Below are positions 25,137 through 34,014 of a stretch of DNA of 64,000 nt, one piece after another (within the stretch, counting starts at the first letter, position 1; the number at the start of each line of letters is the position of its first letter). The notes under the pieces were generated by a model. The model did no database searches. It had not been told where the DNA came from and saw only the letters and a list, made by a program, of their open reading frames with translations. Origin of the DNA: Pseudomonas farris (GTDB lineage Bacteria; Pseudomonadota; Gammaproteobacteria; Pseudomonadales; Pseudomonadaceae); assembly GCF_019145235.1 (NCBI RefSeq), contig NZ_JAHSTV010000007.1:248001-312000 (forward strand), written 5' to 3'. The translations under genes and the position numbers were made by a program.

Positions 25137-26474
25137 ATGACCTGCGCCATGACGCTTACGCCTCCAGAACTGCTCGCCCCTGCCGGCACCCTGAAAAACA
25201 TGCGTTATGCCTTCGCCTATGGCGCCGACGCCGTGTACGCCGGCCAGCCGCGCTACAGCCTGCGGGTGCGCAACAATGAATTCGATCACGCCAACCTCGC
25301 GCTTGGCATCGCCGAGGCCCAGGCTCAGGGCAAGCGTTTCTATGTGGTGCTGAACATCGCTCCGCACAACGCCAAGCTCAAAACATTCTTGAAGGATCTG
25401 GAACCGGTGATCGCCATGGCGCCGGATGCGCTGATCATGTCCGATCCGGGCCTGATCATGCTGGTGCGCCGGCACTTCCCGCAGATGCCGATCCACTTGT
25501 CAGTACAGGCCAACACGGTGAACTGGGCCAGCGTCGAGTTCTGGCAGCAACAGGGCCTGAGCCGGATCATTCTGTCCCGTGAACTGTCGCTGGAAGAGAT
25601 CGCCGAAATCCGCCAGCACGTCCCGGCGATGGAGCTCGAAGTGTTCGTCCACGGCGCCTTATGCATGGCCTATTCCGGGCGCTGCCTGTTGTCGGGCTAC
25701 ATGAACAAGCGCGACGCCAATCAGGGCAGCTGCACCAATGCCTGCCGCTGGAAATACTCGGCGACGCCGGCCAGCGAAAATCAGCTCGGCGAAATCGTTC
25801 AGCAGTTCCGACCCGAACCGACGCTGGGCATCGGTGCGCCGACCGATCAAGTGTTCCTGCTGCAAGAAGCCAATCGCCCTGACGAACTGATGCCGGCATT
25901 CGAGGATGAACACGGCACGTACATCATGAACGCCAAGGACCTGCGCGCCGTCCAGCACGTCGAACGCCTGACGCAGATGGGCGTGCATTCATTGAAGATC
26001 GAAGGTCGGACCAAATCGCACTTCTATTGCGCGCGCACCACTCAAGTGTATCGCCGCGCGATCGATGATGCGGTGGCTGGTCGGGCATTTGATCGTAGCT
26101 TGATGACCGATCTGGAATCCCTGGCCCAGCGTGGCTACACCGAAGGTTTTCTGCGTCGGCACGTGCATGACGAATATCAGAATTACCAGAACGGCAGCTC
26201 GGTTTCAGAGCGCCAGCAGTTCGTGGGCGAGCTGACCGGCGAACGCCGGGATCGGCTGGCCGAGGTGCGGGTGAAGAATCGCTTTGGTCTGGGCGATCAC
26301 CTGGAACTAATGACGCCCCAGGGCAACTTCCACTTCGATTTGCATCAACTGCAGAACGCCAAAGGCAAGGCGGTTGAAGTGGCGCCGGGGGATGGGCACA
26401 CGGTGTATTTGCCGATACCGGATGCGGTGGATTTGCAGTTTGGGTTGTTGATGCGGGATGTCGGCGAGAGTTGA
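25137..26474 (+). CDS. trhP: tRNA 5-hydroxyuridine synthesis protein TrhP (U32 peptidase family, YegQ)
   Basis: TrhP (YegQ) acts with prephenate-derived chemistry to form 5-hydroxyuridine at wobble position 34 of several tRNAs. The 445-residue protein follows E. coli YegQ almost word for word: PELLAPAGTLKNMRYAFAYG, SDPGLIMLVRRHFP, and the U32 signature around EVFVHGALCMAYSGRCLLSG. Further Cys residues (SCTNACRW) probably ligate an Fe-S cluster. The true start may be Met5 (25149), since the first ATG has no better ribosome site. It is monocistronic with an REP element behind it. Confidence 0.93.
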   Translation: MTCAMTLTPPELLAPAGTLKNMRYAFAYGADAVYAGQPRYSLRVRNNEFDHANLALGIAEAQAQGKRFYVVLNIAPHNAKLKTFLKDLEPVIAMAPDALIMSDPGLIMLVRRHFPQMPIHLSVQANTVNWASVEFWQQQGLSRIILSRELSLEEIAEIRQHVPAMELEVFVHGALCMAYSGRCLLSGYMNKRDANQGSCTNACRWKYSATPASENQLGEIVQQFRPEPTLGIGAPTDQVFLLQEANRPDELMPAFEDEHGTYIMNAKDLRAVQHVERLTQMGVHSLKIEGRTKSHFYCARTTQVYRRAIDDAVAGRAFDRSLMTDLESLAQRGYTEGFLRRHVHDEYQNYQNGSSVSERQQFVGELTGERRDRLAEVRVKNRFGLGDHLELMTPQGNFHFDLHQLQNAKGKAVEVAPGDGHTVYLPIPDAVDLQFGLLMRDVGES

Positions 26475-26501
26475 AAATCATCAAAGGCAAGGCATAAAAC
26501 C

Positions 26502-26591
26502 TGTGGGAGCGGGCTTGCTCGCGAAGGCGGCGGCACAGTCAACATTGATATCGCCTGACACACTGCCTTCGCGAGCAAGCCCGCTCCCACA
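26502..26591. repeat. REP pair (REPIN-like)
   Basis: Inverted REP arms (TGTGGGAGCGGGCTTGCTCG and its complement) lie about 40 bp apart between trhP and the LysR gene. Confidence 0.9.
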
Positions 26592-26635
26592 TGGATTGCG
26601 CTCGACTGACTGGCATTGGAGCAAGCCTTGAGTAA

Positions 26636-27499
26636 TCACACAAACTCCTCCCGCAACATTCCCACAAACGCCTCTCGCGCCGGGTGAACACCAGCGTTTT
26701 CATGCCAGTAAAACAGGTTGTCGATCGCCGTCAGCTCGGGGAATTCATACCCCGCGCACCCCGCCCCTTTAGCGTACTGATCGAAGATCCCTTTAGGCAC
26801 CAACGCGACGCCGGCCCCGGCGCTGACACAGCCGACAATCGCGCCATAACTGGCCAGACTGACGATCGGCAACGCCTGCCCCTGATGCAACAACCAATGC
26901 TCCAGCGCCGCCCGGTAAGGACAACCCTGAGGCCACATGAAGACGGTCTTGTCCTGCAAATCCGTGATATCGCGCACCGGCCCCAATGATGTCGAAGCAA
27001 TCAGCAGCAGCTCTTCGCGGTACATCGGCGTGCGCTTGAGGTGTGAGCGCTCGACATCCACCGCGACGATTGCGCCGTCGAGTCGGTGATTGAGCGTGTC
27101 ATCGAGCAATTGGCCCCAGCTACCGGTGGTCAGTTCCAGCGCAACGCCCGGATAGCGCTTGTGAAACTTGGCCAGCAACCGCGGCAATCGACCGGTCGCC
27201 GACGATTCGATAGCGCCAATGCGCAACGGCCCGGATGGCTCGGCCGAAGGGTCCAGCGCGCGTTTGGCTTCAGCCGTCAGCGCGAGAATTTTCGAGGCGT
27301 AAGCCAGAAAGGTCTGCCCCGCCGGGCTGATGCGCAACCCTCGTCCCTCACGCAGAAACAGCGCGACACCCAGCTCGGTTTCCAGCGACTTGATGCGCGC
27401 TGTGATGTTCGACGGTACACAGTGCAGCAACTCGGCCGCCCGGGCGATGCTGCCGACGTCGGCGACGGTCTTGAACATGCGAATCTGCGCCAGCTCCAT
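26636..27499 (-). CDS. LysR-family transcriptional regulator
   Basis: The 287-residue protein has the N-terminal wHTH (MELAQIRMFKTVADVGSIARAAE, recognition helix VPSNITARIKSLETELG) and a complete effector-binding domain. It is divergent from the EamA-family gene at 27595 with a short shared intergenic region, so it probably regulates that exporter. This divergent layout is the usual one for LysR-type regulators. The inducer is unknown. Confidence 0.9.
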   Translation of the reverse strand: MELAQIRMFKTVADVGSIARAAELLHCVPSNITARIKSLETELGVALFLREGRGLRISPAGQTFLAYASKILALTAEAKRALDPSAEPSGPLRIGAIESSATGRLPRLLAKFHKRYPGVALELTTGSWGQLLDDTLNHRLDGAIVAVDVERSHLKRTPMYREELLLIASTSLGPVRDITDLQDKTVFMWPQGCPYRAALEHWLLHQGQALPIVSLASYGAIVGCVSAGAGVALVPKGIFDQYAKGAGCAGYEFPELTAIDNLFYWHENAGVHPAREAFVGMLREEFV

Positions 27500-27594
27500 A
27501 CATCACCTAAAGTGAACAATTGACGCAGTATAAGTCAGTTGTGGCGAACGGTCAGGCTTCCGATACTCGGTGCATACGCCCACAGGTGCCGACC

Positions 27595-28506
27595 ATGAAG
27601 CCACTCACACCCTCCTCTCATCTCTCCGTCAAAATTATTCTGGCGATGGCGTTTGTCGTCGCCTGCTGGGGGTATTCCCCGACCGGTATTCATATCGGTT
27701 TGCAGGCCTATGACCCGGGGCATTTGGCGCTGCTGCGGTTTCTGGTGGCCTCGGTGTTCATGGCAGTAGTCGCCGTGTTCCGGGGTATCCGCCTGCCGAA
27801 CATACGCGACTGGCCGTTGCTGATCGTGCTCGGTTTTTTTGCCGTGAGCTTGCATCACGTCGCGCTGAATTTCGGCCAGCAAGGGGTCAGCGCCGGGGCG
27901 TCCAGTGTGCTCGCGCAAACCACGCCCTTGTTCAGCACGCTGCTGGCGCGCTTCGTCTTCAAGGACCGGGTAAGTGTCTGGCGCTGGGGCTGCGTGTTTC
28001 TGGGTTTGACCGGCGTGGTGATTGTGGTGGCTGGTGATCATGGATTGGGGAGCATCGACGCTCACGGCTTGCTGATTTTGCTGGCGGCGGTGTCCTGGAG
28101 TTTCTACTTTGCGTTGCAGAAGCATCAGTCCGGGCGCTACGACGGGTTGACGCTGGTCTGCTACACCGTCTGGTCGGGGACGGCGTTATTGCTGGTTTAT
28201 CTGCCGGGGCTGGCCAGCGAAATCGTCAGCGCGCCGCTTCATGTGCAATGGGCAGTGGTTGCATTGGGCGTGTTTCCCAGCGCCCTCGCCTACCTGGCCT
28301 GGGCGTTTGTGTTGGCTCATGTGGATTTGAGCCGGGCGACGATGACGATGTATTTGATTCCGCCTGCTGCGATGGCCATAGCGTCTGTTGGCTTGGGCGA
28401 GCAGCCGACGTTGATGGTGGTGATGGGTGCGGTGGTGGTGCTGGTCAGTGTGTTGGCGTTGAATCTGGAGCGGCGGTTTTTTGGGATTCAAGTGGCCAGT
28501 GTTTGA
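27595..28506 (+). CDS. EamA/DMT-superfamily transporter
   Basis: The 303-residue protein has ten predicted helices formed by two EamA repeats: MAFVVACWGYSPTGIHIGLQ and, in the second half, AVSWSFYFALQKHQSGRY. DMT-type proteins of this size export amino acids or other metabolites. The start MKPLTPSSHLSVKIIL at 27595 is chosen because the upstream codons have no hydrophobic or family character. It is divergent from a LysR gene. Confidence 0.88.
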   Translation: MKPLTPSSHLSVKIILAMAFVVACWGYSPTGIHIGLQAYDPGHLALLRFLVASVFMAVVAVFRGIRLPNIRDWPLLIVLGFFAVSLHHVALNFGQQGVSAGASSVLAQTTPLFSTLLARFVFKDRVSVWRWGCVFLGLTGVVIVVAGDHGLGSIDAHGLLILLAAVSWSFYFALQKHQSGRYDGLTLVCYTVWSGTALLLVYLPGLASEIVSAPLHVQWAVVALGVFPSALAYLAWAFVLAHVDLSRATMTMYLIPPAAMAIASVGLGEQPTLMVVMGAVVVLVSVLALNLERRFFGIQVASV

Positions 28507-28534
28507 TCGCTGATCGGTGCTGATGCGTCTGGCG

Positions 28535-28562
28535 CCTTCGCGGGCAAGCCTCGCTCCTACAG
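28535..28562. repeat. Single REP unit
   Basis: A lone, slightly divergent unit (CTTCGCGGGCAAGCCTCGCT) lies just after the EamA gene and before a full REP pair. Confidence 0.75.
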
Positions 28563-28588
28563 GTGATATCCAATGTTCATGAGGTCAC

Positions 28589-28679
28589 TGTGGGAGCGGG
28601 CTTGCTCGCGAAGGCGATGTATCAGGCGACATCAATGTTGACTGTACCGCCGTCTTCGCGAGCAAGCCCGCTCCCACAT
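28589..28679. repeat. REP pair (REPIN-like)
   Basis: Inverted arms TGTGGGAGCGGGCTTGCTCG and complement lie between the EamA gene and the small Asp/Pro-rich gene. Confidence 0.9.
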
Positions 28680-28726
28680 GGATTGCGCTTAACTGACCAG
28701 CATTAGGCACATCGGCCGGGTTTCGT

Positions 28727-28969
28727 TTATCGCCTGTCGTCGGACAATGGCGTTTCTTCATCCGGCGCTGGAATGTCGTCATCCACAGCCGGGTCCAGAG
28801 CCGGGTCCCTCCAGTCTTCAGGACGATCAATATCCGTATCGGTCGGGTCTCGCGAAGGGTCCATGCCGGGTGGTGCGTCTTGATCCATCGATGGATCGTC
28901 CACATCGGGAGTGGGTCTGACAGGGTCGTTATCAAAAGTACCACCTTGAAGGATTTGCTCGTTAGCCAT
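28727..28969 (-). CDS. Small Asp/Pro-rich hypothetical protein (80 aa)
   Basis: An acidic, low-complexity protein (MANEQILQGGTFDNDPVRP...) consisting largely of DP, DPS and DD steps. The segment RPEDWRDPALDPAVDDDIP resembles the tail of the 74-residue protein at 12919-13143. GTGAGGTG lies 5 nt upstream of the ATG, the same ribosome-site context as in that gene. It is predicted to be disordered; the function is unknown. Confidence 0.6.
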   Translation of the reverse strand: MANEQILQGGTFDNDPVRPTPDVDDPSMDQDAPPGMDPSRDPTDTDIDRPEDWRDPALDPAVDDDIPAPDEETPLSDDRR

Positions 28970-29061
28970 GACGCACCTCACTGATGAGGTCCAGCGAATC
29001 TGGGCCGTACAGGTTGGAAACGAGCCTGCAAACGGGGTGCTATCGAGGAGACAAACGGCGG

Positions 29062-29775
29062 CTACCGATCAGCCGAAAAGCGGTCGCGGCTGTTAGTCAG
29101 GTGCAACCACATTGCCGCCCGCGCCGCATCTGGATCCTGGCGTTTGATGGCGTTGAGAATCGCCTCGTGTTCAAGGTTGGCGAGGTGCCCGAGCTTGCTC
29201 AAATCCGCCGACCCGCGCTCTGCGGCATTGACGCGGGTCCGGGGGATCATGGCGCTGCCCAGGTGCTGCATGATCTCGGTGAAGCACACGTTGCCGGTGG
29301 CTTCGGCGATCAGCAGATGGAAGCGTTTGTCCGCCTCGACGCAACTGTCGTTGTTGGCCAACAGGCTTTGATAGTCATCCAGCGCTTCACGCATCTGCGC
29401 CAACTGCTGGTCTGTGCGACGAACCGCTGCCAGCGCCGCTGCCTGGGTTTCCAGCCCCATGCGCAACTCCAGAATGCTGCGCACGCCCAGTGCGGTATCG
29501 ACATTCAGTCGCAGCCCCTGATCCGGTGCACGCTCGAGAACAAAAGTGCCAATGCCATGACGGGTTTCCACCAATCCCGAAGCCTGCAACTTCGAGATCG
29601 CTTCGCGCACCACCGTGCGACTGACGCCATGCTCCTGAACAATCGAGTTCTCCGACGGCAGCTTGTCCCCCGGTACCATCTGGCCGAGCAGGATGCTCTG
29701 GGTCAGTTTGCTCACCAGATCATGGGCCAGGTTGTGGGCACGCTTGCGGGCAGGTGCGTCGATGTCTTCTTGCAT
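29062..29775 (-). CDS. GntR-family (FadR subgroup, FCD domain) regulator of glucarate genes
   Basis: The 237-residue protein has a GntR wHTH (GDKLPSENSIVQEHGVSRTVVREAISKLQASGLV) followed by an all-alpha FCD ligand domain (about residues 90-225). The FCD metal ligands appear as D and H residues in CVEADKRFHLLIAEATGN and LEHEAIL. Divergence from gudP-gudD suggests it controls D-glucarate/galactarate use (GudR/GguR-type). Two TTGTATGA boxes lie in the shared intergenic region. The role is inferred from position and family. Confidence 0.85.
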   Translation of the reverse strand: MQEDIDAPARKRAHNLAHDLVSKLTQSILLGQMVPGDKLPSENSIVQEHGVSRTVVREAISKLQASGLVETRHGIGTFVLERAPDQGLRLNVDTALGVRSILELRMGLETQAAALAAVRRTDQQLAQMREALDDYQSLLANNDSCVEADKRFHLLIAEATGNVCFTEIMQHLGSAMIPRTRVNAAERGSADLSKLGHLANLEHEAILNAIKRQDPDAARAAMWLHLTNSRDRFSADR

Positions 29776-29861
29776 GGTGATTTATCCGTAGAGCGGGTAT
29801 CCGGATCGTAGCACTGCGCTCGTTTCTTGGTGACGGGAATCTCAACAAAAAGCCGCTCAGC

Positions 29862-29872
29862 TTGTATGACAA
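29862..29872. promoter_or_regulatory. Candidate FCD-GntR operator 1 (gud regulator)
   Basis: TTGTATGACAA fits the FadR-subgroup consensus TnGTnnnACnA exactly. It lies 87 bp upstream of the GntR gene start. The core GTATGA recurs at 30072 and twice upstream of galM. Confidence 0.55.
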
Positions 29873-30071
29873 CACTCAATCATCATGCTGAAACAGACGA
29901 TTTAGACCTATAGAACCCAGACTCCTCGTCGAGATAAAGAGAACATCACCGATTGAATAAATCCCGACAAAACCCAGCAAATGCAGCACAAAAAATCAAA
30001 AAAAGAATAAAAACCCGCCCGCCTAACGCCATTTTGTTGAGAGACAGTACTTGTCGGTCCGAAAAATCTAG

Positions 30072-30082
30072 TTGTATGATGT
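30072..30082. promoter_or_regulatory. Candidate FCD-GntR operator 2 (upstream of gudP)
   Basis: TTGTATGATGT shares its first eight bases with the box at 29862 but lacks the conserved right half. It lies 62 bp before the gudP start, a suitable place for a repressor site. Confidence 0.45.
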
Positions 30083-30143
30083 CTATCAACAATGCAGCAC
30101 CCAGCCACACCCCGCATAAAAATAACGAGTGGGAGAAAAAGAA

Positions 30144-31490
30144 GTGAATACATCCATATCCGGGATGAACGATGGCGCCGATTCGGTCCTGAAGTCCGCC
30201 ATCTCGAAAGTGAAACGCCACGTCCTGCCGCTGTTCGTGATCATGTTCATCGTCAATTACATCGACCGTGTGAACATCGGCTTCGTCCGCGCCCATATGG
30301 AACACGACTTAGGAATTGGCGCTGCCGCCTACGGCCTCGGCGCCGGTCTGTTCTTCATTGGTTACGCGCTGTTCGAAGTCCCCTCTAACATCCTCCTGCA
30401 AAAAGTCGGCGCGCGAATCTGGCTGACCCGCATCATGCTGACCTGGGGCCTGGTGGCCGCCTGCATGGCGTTCATTCAGAACGAAACCCACTTCTACATC
30501 CTGCGATTTCTACTAGGCGTGGCCGAAGCCGGTTTCTTCCCTGGGGTGATTTATTACTTCACTCGCTGGCTACCCGGCGTCGAACGCGGCAAGGCGATTG
30601 CGATCTTCCTCAGCGGTTCGGCCATCGCGTCGCTGATCTCCGGCCCATTGTCCGGGCTGCTGCTGCAAATCAGCGGTTTGGGCATGCACGGCTGGCAGTG
30701 GATGTACTTCATTGAAGGGATGTTCTCGGTCGGTCTGTGCGTGTTCGTCTGGTTCTGGCTGGACTCCAAGCCTCACGACGCCAAATGGCTGACCCGCCCT
30801 GAGCAGGACGCACTGGTCAAAGCCATCGATGACGAACAACTGGCCCGCGAAGCCGCGACGCCAATCAAACCGTCGCTGGGCACGCTGCTCAAGGATCGCC
30901 AGATCATCCTGTTCTGCCTGATCTACTTCTTCATCCAGTTGACCATCTACGCCGCGACCTTCTGGCTGCCGAGCATCATCAAGAAGATGGGCGACCTGAG
31001 CGACATTCAGGTCGGGTTGTTCAACTCGATTCCGTGGTTGCTGTCGATCGTCGGCATGTACGCCTTCGCCACGCTGTCGGCCAAATGGAAACACCAGCAA
31101 GCCTGGGTCGCCGGTGCACTGCTGATCGCTGCCGCCGGAATGTTCATGTCCACCACCGGCGGGCCGATCTTCGCCTTCGTCGCCATTTGCTTCGCCGCGC
31201 TGGGTTTCAAATCGGCATCGTCGCTGTTCTGGCCGATTCCCCAGGCGTATCTGGATGCGCGGATTGCTGCAGGCGTGATCGCACTGATCAACTCGGTGGG
31301 CAACCTCGGTGGTTTCGTTGCACCGACCACTTTTGGCCTGCTGGAAGAACACACCGGGTCGATTCAGGGCGGGCTGTACGGACTGGCCGCCACCTCGATC
31401 ATCGCCGCGATCATCGTCTTCGCCGCACGCAATAAACCGAAACCAGCTCCGGCCGCTGCCTTGGGTAAGCCTTCGCCTCGTCACGCCTGA
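30144..31490 (+). CDS. gudP: D-glucarate/galactarate MFS transporter GudP
   Basis: The 448-residue protein is an MFS transporter of the anion:cation symporter (ACS) family, with 12 helices. Helix 1 contains FIVNYIDRVNIGFVRAHM, the motif-A-like loop is RIWLTR, and FLLGVAEAGFFPGVIYYFTRW is the ACS signature. The start is taken as GTG at 30144 (VNTSISGMND) with GGGAG upstream; Met at 30165 is an alternative. It is followed after 25 bp by gudD, so both are probably co-transcribed and regulated by the divergent GntR. Confidence 0.9.
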   Translation: MNTSISGMNDGADSVLKSAISKVKRHVLPLFVIMFIVNYIDRVNIGFVRAHMEHDLGIGAAAYGLGAGLFFIGYALFEVPSNILLQKVGARIWLTRIMLTWGLVAACMAFIQNETHFYILRFLLGVAEAGFFPGVIYYFTRWLPGVERGKAIAIFLSGSAIASLISGPLSGLLLQISGLGMHGWQWMYFIEGMFSVGLCVFVWFWLDSKPHDAKWLTRPEQDALVKAIDDEQLAREAATPIKPSLGTLLKDRQIILFCLIYFFIQLTIYAATFWLPSIIKKMGDLSDIQVGLFNSIPWLLSIVGMYAFATLSAKWKHQQAWVAGALLIAAAGMFMSTTGGPIFAFVAICFAALGFKSASSLFWPIPQAYLDARIAAGVIALINSVGNLGGFVAPTTFGLLEEHTGSIQGGLYGLAATSIIAAIIVFAARNKPKPAPAAALGKPSPRHA

Positions 31491-31515
31491 ATACCTGCTT
31501 TTTAAGGACATAAAA

Positions 31516-32859
31516 ATGAACCCACAAGAAACCGCAAAAGCCCCGATCATCACCAGCATGCAGGTTGTGCCGGTGGCCGGCCACGATGGCATGCTGCTCA
31601 ATCTGAGTGGCGCCCACGGTCCGTTTTTCACCCGCAACATTGTGATCCTCAAGGACAACGCCGGCCACACCGGCGTCGGCGAAGTGCCGGGGGGCGAGCG
31701 TATTCGCCAGACGCTGGAAGATGCGCGCGCACTGGTGGTCGGCAGCCCGATCGGCACTTACCAGAAGATCCTCAATCAAGTGCGCCAGACCTTTGCCGAC
31801 CGCGATGCCGGTGGTCGCGGCCTGCAGACCTTCGACCTGCGCATCACCATTCACGCGGTCACCGGCCTGGAAGCCGCCCTGCTCGACTTGCTCGGTCAGC
31901 ACCTGGATGTGCCAGTCGCGGCCCTGCTCGGCGAAGGCCAGCAGCGCGACGAAGTGAAGATGCTTGGTTATCTGTTTTATGTCGGTGATCGCAACGAAAC
32001 CGATCTGGCCTACCGTAGCGAACCGGATGCCGACAACGCCTGGTTCCGTGTGCGTCACGAAAAAGCCATGAGCGCCGACGCCGTGGTACGCCTGGCCGAA
32101 GCTGCCCACGCCCGTTATGGCTTCAAGGACTTCAAACTTAAGGGCGGCGTGTTGAGTGGTGACGAGGAAATCGAAGCGGTCACCGCCCTCGCCGAGCGCT
32201 TTCCCGACGCGCGCATCACCCTTGATCCGAATGGCGCCTGGTCGCTAAAAGAAGCGATCCGCCTGTGCCGGGATCAGCATCACGTTCTGGCTTACGCCGA
32301 AGACCCGTGCGGTGCGGAAAATGGTTATTCGGGCCGGGAAGTCATGGCCGAGTTCCGTCGGGCCACGGGCCTGAAAACCGCGACCAACATGATCGCCACC
32401 GACTGGCGGGAAATGGGCCACGCGATTCAGCTGCAATCGGTGGACATTCCTTTGGCGGACCCACACTTCTGGACCATGCAGGGCTCGGTTCGAGTCGCGC
32501 AGATGTGCCACGAATGGGGCCTGACCTGGGGCTCGCATTCGAACAACCACTTCGATATTTCCCTCGCCATGTTCACCCACGTCGCGGCCGCCGCCCCGGG
32601 TGAAATCACCGCCATCGACACCCACTGGATCTGGCAGGACGGCCAACGCCTGACCAAAGCGCCGCTGCAAATCGTCGATGGCTGTGTGCAGGTACCGAAA
32701 AAACCTGGCCTGGGGGTTGAGCTGGACATCGATCAACTGGCCAAGGCCCATGAGCTGTACAAAGGCATGGGGCTGGGCGCGCGGGATGACGCCGTGGCGA
32801 TGCAGTTTCTGATTCCGGGGTGGAAGTTCGATAACAAGCGGCCGTGTCTGGTGCGGTAG
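31516..32859 (+). CDS. gudD: D-glucarate dehydratase GudD
   Basis: Enolase-superfamily enzyme that dehydrates D-glucarate (and L-idarate) to 5-keto-4-deoxyglucarate. The 447-residue protein has the N-terminal capping domain and the C-terminal barrel. Seen are the KxK pair in DFKLKGGV, the metal ligands DPNGAW and EDPCG, and the general-base His in SHSNNHFDISL. The starts and lengths fit the family. gudD is the second gene of the unit; no downstream garL/garR or kdgD-type gene is in the window. Confidence 0.95.
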   Translation: MNPQETAKAPIITSMQVVPVAGHDGMLLNLSGAHGPFFTRNIVILKDNAGHTGVGEVPGGERIRQTLEDARALVVGSPIGTYQKILNQVRQTFADRDAGGRGLQTFDLRITIHAVTGLEAALLDLLGQHLDVPVAALLGEGQQRDEVKMLGYLFYVGDRNETDLAYRSEPDADNAWFRVRHEKAMSADAVVRLAEAAHARYGFKDFKLKGGVLSGDEEIEAVTALAERFPDARITLDPNGAWSLKEAIRLCRDQHHVLAYAEDPCGAENGYSGREVMAEFRRATGLKTATNMIATDWREMGHAIQLQSVDIPLADPHFWTMQGSVRVAQMCHEWGLTWGSHSNNHFDISLAMFTHVAAAAPGEITAIDTHWIWQDGQRLTKAPLQIVDGCVQVPKKPGLGVELDIDQLAKAHELYKGMGLGARDDAVAMQFLIPGWKFDNKRPCLVR

Positions 32860-32882
32860 GCTTCTGAAAGCACCTCAATCCC

Positions 32883-32972
32883 TGTGGGAGCGGGCTTGCT
32901 CGCGAAGGCGGTGTGTCAGTCAACATTAATGTTGAATGTGATGCCCCCTTCGCGAGCAAGCCCGCTCCCACA
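32883..32972. repeat. REP pair (REPIN-like)
   Basis: Inverted arms TGTGGGAGCGGGCTTGCTCG and complement lie between gudD and ampR. Confidence 0.9.
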
Positions 32973-32982
32973 GGGTTTTGTA

Positions 32983-33855
32983 TTAAAGCGAAGCTTGCAG
33001 CAACCAGTCCTTGAACGCGGTCATCGCCGACGTTTCAGGGCGCGACTGCAAGCGGGTCAGCCAGTAGCTGCCGGTGGTAATCCCGATGGCAAACGGTTGC
33101 TCGATTGCGCCCGCCGCCAGTTGCCGGGCAAACATCAGCGGCGGCGCCAATGCAACGCCTGCCCCTTGCAGCGCAGCCTCCATCATCGCCAGCGACGAGT
33201 CGAAGACGATGCTTCTCGGCGGTGCCGCATGGATTGAGAGCCCGGCAGCCTGAAACCACTCCGGCCACTCATCCGTGCGATAGGAGCGCAACAACGTTTG
33301 CGGCAACAGATCGGCCGGTGTGTGCAATTGTCGCGCAATCTCGGGAACGCAGAGCACCGACAGCGGCGCCTCGATCAACCGTACCGCTTCGATCCCATGC
33401 CACGCCCCCGCGCCAAAGCGAATGGCGTAATCCAGGCCTTCAGCGGCCACGTCCACCCGGTTGTTGTTGGTTGACAGGCGCAAATCGATGAACGGATATT
33501 TCGCCTGAAAATCCGTCAGCCGCGGTAACAGCCAACCGACCGCAAACGTCCCCACCGCCCCTACCGTCAACACCTCGCGAAAATGCCCGCCCTCGAAACG
33601 CCCCAGGGTCTCGGCGATCCGGTCGAAGGATTCGCGCAACACCGGCAGCAGGGTTTCACCTTCGCTGGTCAGCATCAGGCCTCGGGGCAGGCGTTTGAAC
33701 AAAGTCACGTTAAGCTGGGCTTCAAGGCTTTTGACCTGATGACTCACCGCCGCCTGCGTGACACACAACTCCACCGCCGCCCGTGTGAAACTCAAATGGC
33801 GTGCCGAAGCCTCGAAAGCGCGCAGCGCATTCAACGGCAGATGAGGTCGAATCAT
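32983..33855 (-). CDS. ampR: LysR-family regulator AmpR
   Basis: AmpR controls chromosomal ampC by sensing muropeptides released when beta-lactams disturb the cell wall. The 290-residue protein starts MIRPHLPLNALRAFEASARH, the characteristic AmpR N-terminus, with the recognition helix TQAAVSHQVKSLEAQL. The effector domain matches AmpR (TVGAVGTFAVGWLLPRL, then DLRLSTNNNRVDVAAEGLDYAIRFG). The divergent position next to ampC supports the call. Length and motifs appear intact. Confidence 0.93.
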   Translation of the reverse strand: MIRPHLPLNALRAFEASARHLSFTRAAVELCVTQAAVSHQVKSLEAQLNVTLFKRLPRGLMLTSEGETLLPVLRESFDRIAETLGRFEGGHFREVLTVGAVGTFAVGWLLPRLTDFQAKYPFIDLRLSTNNNRVDVAAEGLDYAIRFGAGAWHGIEAVRLIEAPLSVLCVPEIARQLHTPADLLPQTLLRSYRTDEWPEWFQAAGLSIHAAPPRSIVFDSSLAMMEAALQGAGVALAPPLMFARQLAAGAIEQPFAIGITTGSYWLTRLQSRPETSAMTAFKDWLLQASL

Positions 33856-33913
33856 GCCCACTCCCAAAATTTTCTAATGGCTCATCCGAAATATCGTCGT
33901 TTGTCGGTCTTCG

Positions 33914-33932
33914 CCAAACTGCATAGATTTGG
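33914..33932. promoter_or_regulatory. Candidate AmpR operator between ampR and ampC
   Basis: CCAAA-N9-TTTGG is an inverted repeat in the 159-bp divergent gap, of the size expected of a LysR-type site. AmpR sites in other bacteria contain AAATTT-like half-sites, so the match is by position and symmetry rather than sequence. Confidence 0.4.
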
Positions 33933-34014
33933 CTCGCCCAGCGACGGACCAGCTTGAAAACCACTCGGAGTGTAGCGGTTAACACCACAGAAACTCATGG
34001 AAAGTAATTCAATC

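Larger units (their letters stand above)
29776..30143. other. Divergent promoter region between the GntR gene and gudP
   Basis: A 368-bp, relatively AT-rich region with two putative GntR boxes (29862 and 30072) and A-rich stretches near 29985-30010. No gene is seen; the short open frames here have no coding signature. Confidence 0.55.

Noticed and set aside
26345..26590. Short open frames beginning MGAGLLAKA at several REP sites
   Set aside because: They are REP sequences read as protein (the same string appears at 20987, 32606, 49470 and elsewhere), not genes.
30570..31757. 395-codon open frame antisense to gudP and gudD
   Set aside because: It overlaps two clear genes on the other strand and has no recognisable domain.
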